Notes under the pieces: model-generated
What the model was told of the DNA's origin: nothing
Database searches by the model: none
What the model saw: the letters and a program-made list of their open reading frames with translations, nothing else
NCBI GenBank assembly: GCA_030625445.1
Contig: DAOUQU010000006.1
Span: forward strand, 1 to 18,931
DNA: 18,931 nt
Direction: 5' to 3'
Source of the DNA: Gammaproteobacteria bacterium
Lineage (GTDB): Bacteria > Pseudomonadota > Gammaproteobacteria > Chromatiales > Chromatiaceae
Position numbers and translations under genes: made by a program
Shown here: positions 13,212-18,931 of the stretch, one piece after another
Layout of the letters: each line of letters starts with the position of its first letter
Position numbering within the stretch: position 1 is the stretch's first letter

Positions 13212-14093
13212 TTAATAGGATCGATGAATGATCAATTTGGCAAGTTCGCGCAGTGGCCCGGCGCGTTCGTCGAATGAATCCAGAGCCGCTATGGCATCAT
13301 CATAGAGTTGTGCGGCTCTTTCTCGTGCCTGTGAGAGTCCCAGCAGCGAGGCGTAGGTGGTTTTCTGCTGCGCGGCATCCTTCCCTCCTGTTTTACCGAG
13401 ACTTTCGGTGTCGCCGGTAATGTCGAGAATATCGTCAACGATCTGGAATGCCAGGCCGATGCACTTGCCGTAGTGATCAAGTCGCTGCAGCTGCTGCGTC
13501 TCTCCTGATGCCGCCATTGCTCCCATCAGAACACTGGAGCGAATCAGCGCTCCGGTTTTGTGGATATGAAGATTTTCCAGCTCTGCCAGTGTCAAGCCGC
13601 TGCCGGTGGCCGTCAGGTCCATGACCTGCCCCCCTGCCATGCCGTGTGATCCGGATGCGCCGGCCAACGTTGCTATCATTTTCAGGCGCATGCTTTCATT
13701 GATATCGCTGTTACATAGCACCTCAAATGCAAGGGACTGCAGCGCATCTCCAGCGAGTATAGCCACTGCGTCACCAAATTTGACATGGCATGTCGGTTGC
13801 CCGCGACGCAGATCATCATCATCCATTGCCGGCAGATCATCATGAATCAGCGAGAAGACGTGGATGTACTCGACTGCGCAGGCAGGTCTGTCCAGAATAT
13901 CGGGTGTCGCGCCGAATGCGTAGCCAGCCGCATAAACAAGCAGGGGACGAATGCGTTTTCCCGGTGTCATGACGGAGTAGTGCATCGCCTCATGCAGTTC
14001 AAGCGGCAGGCGATGCAGTGACGGCAGATGCTGTCGCAGAGTATTTTCGATCCTGCTCCGGCAGGTATTCAGATAACTGCTTCTGTTGATCAC
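13212..14093 (-). CDS. ispA: Farnesyl diphosphate synthase (IspA)
   Basis: 293-residue trans-prenyltransferase that condenses IPP with DMAPP and GPP to give farnesyl diphosphate for quinones and undecaprenol. The first Asp-rich motif (FARM) is DDLPAMDDDDLRRG at residues 85-98. The second is DDILD at 220-224. The substrate-binding TPGKRIRP lies at residues 43-50, and CIGLAFQIVDDILD and KTTYASLLG are family hallmarks. The ATG at 14093 overlaps the xseB stop by four bases, the usual coupled xseB-ispA pair. In many proteobacteria dxs follows ispA; here no dxs is present and folE2 comes next after about 160 bases. Confidence 0.96.
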   Translation of the reverse strand: MINRSSYLNTCRSRIENTLRQHLPSLHRLPLELHEAMHYSVMTPGKRIRPLLVYAAGYAFGATPDILDRPACAVEYIHVFSLIHDDLPAMDDDDLRRGQPTCHVKFGDAVAILAGDALQSLAFEVLCNSDINESMRLKMIATLAGASGSHGMAGGQVMDLTATGSGLTLAELENLHIHKTGALIRSSVLMGAMAASGETQQLQRLDHYGKCIGLAFQIVDDILDITGDTESLGKTGGKDAAQQKTTYASLLGLSQARERAAQLYDDAIAALDSFDERAGPLRELAKLIIHRSY

Positions 14094-14338
14094 TGCTCGA
14101 AAGGCGCCGTTTCCGCGTCTGCTGTCGGGTTACTCAGCATCGTGACCTTTTGCTCTGCAGCCTGCAGTGACTCCTGACAGTGGCGCGTCAATGCGATGCC
14201 GCGCTCAAAAGATTGGAGGGATTCCTGCAGGGAGAGATCACCTCTCTCCATCTCTTCCACCAGTTGCTCCAGTTCGGCCAGCGCCTGTTCAAAGGGTAGG
14301 TTGTCAGCTTTTGATTTGTCGGTTTTTTTCTTTGTCAC
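14090..14338 (-). CDS. xseB: Exodeoxyribonuclease VII small subunit
   Basis: 82-residue helical subunit that, with several copies per XseA, forms exonuclease VII for single-stranded DNA. The conserved core is FEQALAELEQLVEEMERGDLSLQESLQSFERGIALTRHCQESLQAAEQKV. A lysine-rich N terminus and short acidic tail flank it. The start is GTG at 14338 (TKKKTDKSK); an AAGAGAG lies upstream as a modest ribosome site. It is coupled to ispA through a four-base overlap and diverges from the CNP1-like gene. Confidence 0.95.
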   Translation of the reverse strand: MTKKKTDKSKADNLPFEQALAELEQLVEEMERGDLSLQESLQSFERGIALTRHCQESLQAAEQKVTMLSNPTADAETAPFEQ

Positions 14339-14416
14339 CGGATAAGACTCTCTTGTTTGATGTCTGTTATGCTACAAAGTTATTATTGTAATGTTACATG
14401 AATCTGGAAAAAAAAG

Positions 14417-15007
14417 ATGATGCGACTGTTTCTGATTTTACTGCTCGTTATGCTGATGCAGCCCCTCTATGCTGATGATGAGACCGATCCTTATGACCGA
14501 TTTCGGGGTGAAAATGATCGCGACATCTTTGATTTTGATGACTCTCTGGTGGCTCCCTGGAAGGAGCAGAAAGGAGCAATTCCGGCTGTTTCGCTACAGG
14601 CGCTGAAAAAGCTGGCCATTGATCATGGGCCAATTAATGCATCGATCTATCTGGATCAGGATTCGATCCAGGTCAATAAAAAAGACCGCGTGGTACGCTA
14701 CTGGATTGCGATCAAGAGCGGTAAGCGTATAGGCAGTCTCAGTTATGAGGGTTTGCGCTGCTCAACAGGTGAATATCGCAGCTATGCCTATGCCAGTCCG
14801 CAAAACAGCACGCAGATAATGCCTCTGAAAAACTCCCGTTGGAAATCCATTAGACCTGAGGGGAGCAGGGATTATCATCGGGAACTGGCAAAAAACTATC
14901 TCTGCAGCACCGGGGTGCCACGCACCCTGGAGGGGATCAAGGCTTCTCTCGGCGGCAACTATGAACTCCATAGTCCCTATTCGCAGATACTTGATTATAA
15001 TGAGTGA
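14417..15007 (+). CDS. CNP1-like family secreted protein
   Basis: 196-residue exported protein of the CNP1-like family (named after a cryptic neisserial protein), function unknown. A signal peptide (MMRLFLILLLVMLMQPLYA) precedes an acidic stretch (DDETDPYDRFRGENDRDIFDFDD) and a compact domain. The domain has VNKKDRVVRYWIAIKSGKRIGSLSYEGLRCSTGEYRSYAYASP, WKSIRPEGSRDYHRELAKNYLCSTGVPRTLE. Two cysteines, one in GLRCSTGEY and one in YLCSTG, could form a disulfide. ATGATG at 14417 follows GGAAAAAAAAG. The gene diverges from xseB and sits six bases before parE, so it is probably co-transcribed with parE. The family is recognised from these motifs; no activity can be proposed. Confidence 0.85.
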   Translation: MMRLFLILLLVMLMQPLYADDETDPYDRFRGENDRDIFDFDDSLVAPWKEQKGAIPAVSLQALKKLAIDHGPINASIYLDQDSIQVNKKDRVVRYWIAIKSGKRIGSLSYEGLRCSTGEYRSYAYASPQNSTQIMPLKNSRWKSIRPEGSRDYHRELAKNYLCSTGVPRTLEGIKASLGGNYELHSPYSQILDYNE

Positions 15008-15013
15008 TTCTGA

Positions 15014-16912
15014 GTGAGTAGTCTCGCGACAAGTAATTATGATGCGTCCGCCATTGAGGTGCTCAGTGGTCTTGATCCTGTGCGCAAGCGCCCCGGCATG
15101 TATACCGATACCACGCGGCCGAATCACCTCGCCCAGGAGGTGGTGGACAACAGTGTCGATGAGGCGATCGTGGGTTTTGCAAAGAATATCGAGGTGGTCC
15201 TGTTCAAGGATGGTTCTCTGCAGGTGCGCGATGACGGGCGCGGCATGCCGGTTGATATTCACCCGGAGGAGGGGGTTTCCGGTGTTGAAGTGATTCTTAC
15301 CAAGCTCCATGCAGGTGGGAAATTCTCGGATAAAAGTTACCAGTTTTCGGGGGGGTTGCATGGTGTCGGCATCTCTGTTGTCAATGCACTCTCCACGCAC
15401 CTGGAGGTGTGGGTTAAACGTGATGGCAAGGAGTACAACATCGCTTTTGCAAGCGGCGAGAAAGCATCCGAGCTCGAGGAGATCGGAACAGTCGGCAAGC
15501 GTAATAGCGGAACCACCCTGCGTTTCTGGCCGGATGCTACATACTTTGATTCTAACAAATTCTCTGTGCGACAGCTCCAGCACCTGTTGCGCGCCAAAGC
15601 GGTGCTCTGTCCTGGCCTGCGCATCAGCTTCAAGGATGAAAACAGCGGTGACAAGAGTGAATGGTATTACGAGGATGGATTGCGCGATTACCTGGTTGAC
15701 TCACTGCAGCATAGTGTGCGCCTTCCCGAAGAACCTTTTGTCGGTGATCTGTCAGGGAATGCAGAGGCGGCTAGCTGGGCGATTGCCTGGCTGCCAGAGG
15801 GAGGAGATGCTATCACTGAGAGCTATGTCAATCTGATCCCGACGGTGCAGGGGGGAACGCATGTCAACGGGTTTCGTTCGGGACTCACAGATGCGGTGCG
15901 CGAATTCTGTGAATTCAGGAATCTGCTGCCGCGCGGGGTCAAAATTTCACCGGATGACGTGTGGGGCAAGCTCAGCTATATTCTCTCTGTCAAGCTGGCT
16001 GATCCGCAGTTTTCAGGTCAGACCAAGGAGCGGCTCTCATCGCGCGAATGTGCGCCATTTGTATCCGGCGTGGTCAAGGATAGCTTCAGCCTGTGGCTCA
16101 ATCAGCATACAGACGCCGGTGAGGCGATTGCCGAGCTGGCTATCAGCTCTGCACAAATGCGCATGCGCGCAGGGCGCAAGGTTGCACGCAAGAAGATTAC
16201 ACAGGGGCCGGCCCTGCCGGGCAAGCTGGCTGACTGCACCTCGACAGACTCCAGCATGACGGAGCTGTTTCTGGTGGAGGGAGACTCTGCGGGCGGTTCC
16301 GCCAAGCAGGCCAGGGACAAAACCTTCCAGGCGATCATGCCGCTGCGCGGCAAGATACTGAATACCTGGGAGGTCGATTCCGCCGAAGTGCTGGCTTCGC
16401 AGGAGGTGCATGATATCTCCGTGGCCATCGGGGCCGATCCCGGCGGCAGTGACCTGTCGCGGCTTCGGTTCGGCAAGGTCTGTATCCTTGCAGATGCAGA
16501 CTCCGACGGGCTGCATATTGCCACACTGCTGTGTGCTCTGTTTATGCGTCATTTCCCTCGTCTGGTGGAGGAGGGGCATGTCTACGTCGCCATGCCGCCG
16601 CTGTTTCGCATCGATGTGGGAAAGCAGGTCTTCTATGCGCTCGATGATGCGGAGAGACAGGGGATTCTTGATCGCATCGCTGCGGAGAAGCTGCGCGGAA
16701 AAATCTCCATCCAGCGCTTCAAGGGATTGGGTGAGATGAATCCAAAGCAGCTGCGGGAGACAACTATCCACCCGGATACCAGGCGTCTGGTGCAGTTGAC
16801 GGTTGATTCACAGGAAGAGGCCATGCGCATGATGGATATGCTGCTTGCGAAAAAGCGTGCCGGAGACCGCAAAAGCTGGCTGCAGGAGAAAGGCGACATG
16901 GCAGAGGTGTAG
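15014..16912 (+). CDS. parE: DNA topoisomerase IV subunit B
   Basis: 632-residue ATPase subunit of topoisomerase IV, which with ParC separates linked daughter chromosomes. The GHKL ATPase domain contains GMYTDTTRPNHLAQEVVDNSVDEAI with the catalytic Glu, DDGRGMPVDIH and GGLHGVGISVVNALS. The transducer domain includes GTHVNGFRSGLTDAVREF. The TOPRIM domain has LVEGDSAGGSAKQARD near residue 420 and the metal-binding ADADSDGLHIATL near 494. The C-terminal RFKGLGEMNPKQLRETTIHPDTRR is typical. Its size (about 630) and the lack of the long GyrB insertion identify ParE and not GyrB. Start GTG at 15014, in front of SSLATSNYDASAIEVLSGLDPVRKRPGMY. parC is not adjacent. Confidence 0.96.
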   Translation: MSSLATSNYDASAIEVLSGLDPVRKRPGMYTDTTRPNHLAQEVVDNSVDEAIVGFAKNIEVVLFKDGSLQVRDDGRGMPVDIHPEEGVSGVEVILTKLHAGGKFSDKSYQFSGGLHGVGISVVNALSTHLEVWVKRDGKEYNIAFASGEKASELEEIGTVGKRNSGTTLRFWPDATYFDSNKFSVRQLQHLLRAKAVLCPGLRISFKDENSGDKSEWYYEDGLRDYLVDSLQHSVRLPEEPFVGDLSGNAEAASWAIAWLPEGGDAITESYVNLIPTVQGGTHVNGFRSGLTDAVREFCEFRNLLPRGVKISPDDVWGKLSYILSVKLADPQFSGQTKERLSSRECAPFVSGVVKDSFSLWLNQHTDAGEAIAELAISSAQMRMRAGRKVARKKITQGPALPGKLADCTSTDSSMTELFLVEGDSAGGSAKQARDKTFQAIMPLRGKILNTWEVDSAEVLASQEVHDISVAIGADPGGSDLSRLRFGKVCILADADSDGLHIATLLCALFMRHFPRLVEEGHVYVAMPPLFRIDVGKQVFYALDDAERQGILDRIAAEKLRGKISIQRFKGLGEMNPKQLRETTIHPDTRRLVQLTVDSQEEAMRMMDMLLAKKRAGDRKSWLQEKGDMAEV

Positions 16913-16974
16913 CCGTTTCAAAGCCTTTTTTTTACCACGAAAGGCACGAAAATCACGAAAAAAGGCAAATTGAT

Positions 16975-17214
16975 GAGCTTCTTGCAAAAGTCCGTCATTC
17001 CGGCGAAGGCCGGAATCCAGTAAATCAACCACTTGCAGATCAGGATCGTAACTTCTCAATAATCCTGTGTGTTCATCGAGGTTGTATAGGATGTGTTGAG
17101 GAACGAAGCGCATCCTATGGGCTGTTGACCTGCACGGAGTTATTGAATAATTACACAAGATCTATGGATTCCGGCTAAAAGCATGCCGGAATGACGGAGT
17201 GCTGCAAGAGGCTC
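16975..17214. repeat. Nested intergenic repeat, second level (CATTCCGGC arms)
   Basis: The left arm 16975-17019 and right arm 17165-17214 are reverse complements over about 45 bases (gagcttcttgca, tccgtcattccggc, gccggaatcca), with a five-base length difference at the centre of the arm. Each arm is itself a small hairpin (attccggc/gccggaat). This ATTCC-spacer-GGAAT form resembles the neisserial dRS3 class of repeats (general knowledge; homology not tested). Confidence 0.85.
17037..17163. repeat. Nested intergenic repeat, inner levels (AGATC arms around ATAGGATG hairpin)
   Basis: agatc...ttctcaataatcctgtg from 17037 and its diverged reverse complement cacggagttattgaataatt...agatct ending at 17163 form a third, imperfect pair of arms. 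In the centre a perfect-core hairpin ATAGGATGTG (17086-17095) / CGCATCCTAT (17109-17118) encloses a 13-base loop. TAGGATG...GCGCATCCTA is a common dispersed repeat type in this group. Confidence 0.7.
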
Positions 17215-17288
17215 TGATTGTTCCTGTTTTTCGTGTGTTTCGTGATTTTCGTGGTAAATTTTTTCAGTCATCGATGATGGAATTGATA

Positions 17289-17990
17289 TTACGAAAACTG
17301 AATCACCTTCTTCTGCGGTTGCAGATTGATCTCCTGGATCACCGCGCCCTCTCTTGCATTCAGCATCAACAGCGCCGCTTCTGCGACATCTTCTGCAACC
17401 AGGTGTTGGTCCGGTTTGTCGCCGGGCTGAAAGCCGAGTTCGTCAAAAAAGGAGGTGTTGACCATGCCCGGATTGATGATGCCGATACGCACGCCGCTGG
17501 CTGAGCACTCCTCCTGCAGCGATTGCACCAGTCCGCGCAGGCCAAATTTGGTGGCGCTGTAGACGGCGCCATTCTTTCCGCCGGCGAGAGCAGCTTCCGA
17601 ACCGATGAAGATCAGGTTACCGCTTTTCTTTGCCTTCATGGCGGGCAGAAATTTCCGGGCAATCAATATCTGGCTGGTGAGATTGAGGTTGATCAGCTGT
17701 TCAATGCGCAATACCGAGAACTGTTCCAGGGAGCCAAAAACTCCCTGACCGGCATTTAGAATCAATCCATCCACATCGGGATGGTCTGCAGAAATCTCAT
17801 TCAATTTCTCAGGCAATGAGCGCAAGTCACTGAGATCAGCGGTGATATGTGTGAAATTTTCTGAACTGAACTCCGGCAGATTGCGGCTAATGCCTATCAC
17901 CTGGTGTCCCATGTCGAGCAGACGATGCGTGATGGCGGCGCCGATTCCACGGCTGCAACCGGTGACCAGATATGTAATTTGCTTGTTCAT
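17289..17990 (-). CDS. Short-chain dehydrogenase/reductase (SDR)
   Basis: 233-residue classical SDR oxidoreductase. The NAD(P)-binding motif is TGCSRGIG at residues 10-17. Asn79-Ala-Gly is the structural NAG motif. The catalytic residues are Ser131, Tyr144 and Lys148 (GSEAALAGGKNGAVYSATKFG), followed by the INPGMVNTSFFDELG segment. Substrate cannot be inferred; an Arg after the glycine motif (GISRN) suggests NADPH. The frame is open 22 codons further upstream, but ATG 17990 starts the family sequence. Its ribosome site (AGGA, about four bases away) is closer than usual. It begins five bases after the stop of the phosphorylase-like gene, so it is the last gene of a three-gene leftward operon. 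Its 3' end faces the nested repeats. Confidence 0.9.
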   Translation of the reverse strand: MNKQITYLVTGCSRGIGAAITHRLLDMGHQVIGISRNLPEFSSENFTHITADLSDLRSLPEKLNEISADHPDVDGLILNAGQGVFGSLEQFSVLRIEQLINLNLTSQILIARKFLPAMKAKKSGNLIFIGSEAALAGGKNGAVYSATKFGLRGLVQSLQEECSASGVRIGIINPGMVNTSFFDELGFQPGDKPDQHLVAEDVAEAALLMLNAREGAVIQEINLQPQKKVIQFS

Positions 17991-17995
17991 ATGTC

Positions 17996-18580
17996 CTATA
18001 CCTGAAAAAGTGAGTGCAGAAAATCGTCCAGCAAACTCATCTGCGGCTTCATCCACTGCTCAAGCATAGCTGAAGAGGGAGTATTGATGGCAATTTTTTG
18101 GTTATCCGAGATGACCTTGATGCAATGCACAAACTGTGGTTGTGAGAAACGTCTTGCCGTAAAAGCAAAGCCGCTGGCTTCCATGTCAAATACTCCCTTG
18201 TCGCGCTGATCACTCCTGTGAGGTTGATCATAGGTATAGAGCGCGGTTGTTTTCCATGGAGGCTTGTCAGGAAGCGATAGATGTAAAATGCGCTCTGTTG
18301 CAACGTCGATCACTTTGCTGGCGAGACAGGTGCTGCCCGGGGCATCAACGGCATGACCGGCGATGCCGAGATTGATCCACACGGCATCTCTATGAAACCC
18401 TGTTTTCCCGTAGAGGTAGGCAGTAGCCGCTGCAGCATTGCTCTTGCCGCTCCCCGAGATGACCAGTGCAATATCATTAGCGCTATAGAGCGGGAACTCC
18501 TGCTGTTGCTGCTGCTCAAGCCGGTAATGGCTGATCAGTGCAGCAGCTTCAGCTCTGTAGGCAACCACAAAACAGATCAT
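17996..18580 (-). CDS. MTAN-like nucleoside phosphorylase/nucleosidase family protein
   Basis: 194-residue member of the purine nucleoside phosphorylase/MTAN superfamily. The N-terminal strand MICFVVAYRAEAAALI is the usual start. Further motifs are SGSGKSNAAAATAYL (42-56), NLGIAGHAVDAPGS (70-83), the ribose-binding FDMEASGFAF (131-140, Glu134) and the late acid KVISDN (155-160, Asp159), matching the Glu/Asp pair of MTA/SAH nucleosidases in order. It is shorter than E. coli MTAN (about 230), so substrate preference is uncertain; futalosine- or hopanoid-type relatives are alternatives. A short poly-Gln run (QQQQQ) follows the first helix. ATG 18580 overlaps the stop of the glycosyltransferase gene (ATGA), indicating coupling. 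The SDR gene follows after five bases. Confidence 0.82.
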   Translation of the reverse strand: MICFVVAYRAEAAALISHYRLEQQQQQEFPLYSANDIALVISGSGKSNAAAATAYLYGKTGFHRDAVWINLGIAGHAVDAPGSTCLASKVIDVATERILHLSLPDKPPWKTTALYTYDQPHRSDQRDKGVFDMEASGFAFTARRFSQPQFVHCIKVISDNQKIAINTPSSAMLEQWMKPQMSLLDDFLHSLFQV

Positions 18581-18931
18581 GGTTGCTTCTCTGCAGCGTT
18601 CTCTTCCGCCAACAGGCTGCTGTAGGTGGCCTCGATTCTCCTGTATTTATCGGCTCTCTGCTGATTGCCGCGTTTCTCTGCTCCCTTGTAGAGTATGCGG
18701 GCTTTGTGCAGCAGAGTTTTGACAACAAGCTGCTGTTGATGCTTCTTCAGCCCAGGATCCCGCAGGATCTTCTGCAGGGCCTGGATGCGAAAACGATCCA
18801 TGCCCCAGTGTTTGCGTGACAACTGGTCGTCATGGCCGCCATATTTGAGAATCTGCGGCGTCTCGACAAAGAGCACAGCTTCATGTGCGCAGATGCGCAG
18901 CCACAGGTCGTAGTCTTCGCAGGCGGGCAGG
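18577..18931 (-). CDS. Family 2 glycosyltransferase (5' partial)
   Basis: The C-terminal part of a GT-A fold glycosyltransferase; the N terminus lies past the right edge. The visible frame opens LPACEDYDLWLRICAHEAVLFVETP. EDYDLWLRI is the conserved acceptor-site/ED motif of GT2 enzymes. The sequence continues LKYGGHDDQLSRKHWGMDRFRIQALQKIL and ends in a helical, Lys/Gln-rich region (KKHQQQLVVKTLLHKARILYKGAEKRGNQQ) of a kind seen in bacterial GT2 proteins near the end. No membrane segment is visible in this part. The GTG at 18876 is internal and not a start. Its stop overlaps the nucleosidase-like gene by four bases. Donor and acceptor are unknown. Confidence 0.85.
   Translation of the reverse strand, partial: LPACEDYDLWLRICAHEAVLFVETPQILKYGGHDDQLSRKHWGMDRFRIQALQKILRDPGLKKHQQQLVVKTLLHKARILYKGAEKRGNQQRADKYRRIEATYSSLLAEENAAEKQP

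Larger units (their letters stand above)
16932..17257. repeat. Nested intergenic repeat, outer level (CCACGAAA arms)
   Basis: The intergenic region after parE holds repeats inside repeats. The outer arms are 16932-16962 (ttaccacgaaaggcacgaaa and onward) and 17227-17257 (ending gtgattttcgtggtaa). They are reverse complements over 31 bases with a few mismatches. T-runs lie outside both arms, which would suit a bidirectional terminator between the convergent parE and SDR genes. The family resembles the CCACGGAACACAC hairpins at 2365 and 4756. No coding frame or promoter is apparent in this 376-base gap. Confidence 0.85.

Noticed and set aside
14762..15583. 273-codon minus-strand frame spanning the CNP1-like gene and the 5' end of parE
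   Set aside because: It crosses two well-supported genes on the other strand and shows no family motif or ribosome site.
16037..16771. 244-codon minus-strand frame inside parE
   Set aside because: Shadow of the TOPRIM region of parE; no independent evidence.

Overview
The window reads as chromosomal DNA of a free-living or symbiotic gammaproteobacterium, most like the Chromatiales/Thiotrichales sulfur-oxidiser relatives. This rests on the family-level look of the proteins (System I cytochrome c maturation, Orn, PcnB, ThiC, FolE2, XseB-IspA, ParE), moderate G+C, and many dispersed palindromic intergenic repeats. The organism assignment is inference; no rRNA or other marker gene is present. 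I see no phage, transposase, CRISPR array, tRNA or rRNA.

Layout from left to right. (1) The tail of a ccm operon (partial ccmG, ccmH, ccmI) ends in a nested palindrome. (2) An AmpG-type permease is translationally coupled to a TauE/SafE-type membrane protein carrying an HCxxMCGG motif. (3) About 330 bp of repeats follow: a hairpin repeat and a MITE-like element. (4) A secreted DUF4426 protein diverges from an A-type Fe-S carrier-like protein with a Cys/Gly tail, which ends in a clear intrinsic terminator. (5) orn, pcnB and folK follow. pcnB appears to start at AUU. A 7-bp tandem repeat runs off the folK stop codon. (6) A cytochrome b561/YceI pair is followed by a TPP riboswitch controlling thiC and, by coupling, gloA. 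(7) Convergent to these is folE2, with the xseB-ispA pair beyond it on the same strand. (8) A CNP1-like secreted protein and parE run rightward. (9) A roughly 330-bp set of repeats nested inside one another separates parE from the last leftward group. (10) That group is a tightly packed operon of a family 2 glycosyltransferase (cut by the window edge), an MTAN-like phosphorylase/nucleosidase and an SDR oxidoreductase.

Functionally most of the window is housekeeping: cytochrome c assembly, RNA turnover (Orn, PcnB), folate (FolK, FolE2), thiamine (ThiC), isoprenoid precursors (IspA), DNA topology and repair (ParE, XseB) and methylglyoxal detoxification (GloA). The most informative points are the likely AUU initiation codon of pcnB, mutually exclusive pairings in the TPP riboswitch expression platform, the nested intergenic repeats, repeat edges that coincide with stop codons, and the small uncharacterised glycosyltransferase-nucleosidase-SDR operon. 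I found no convincing wholly new multi-gene system.
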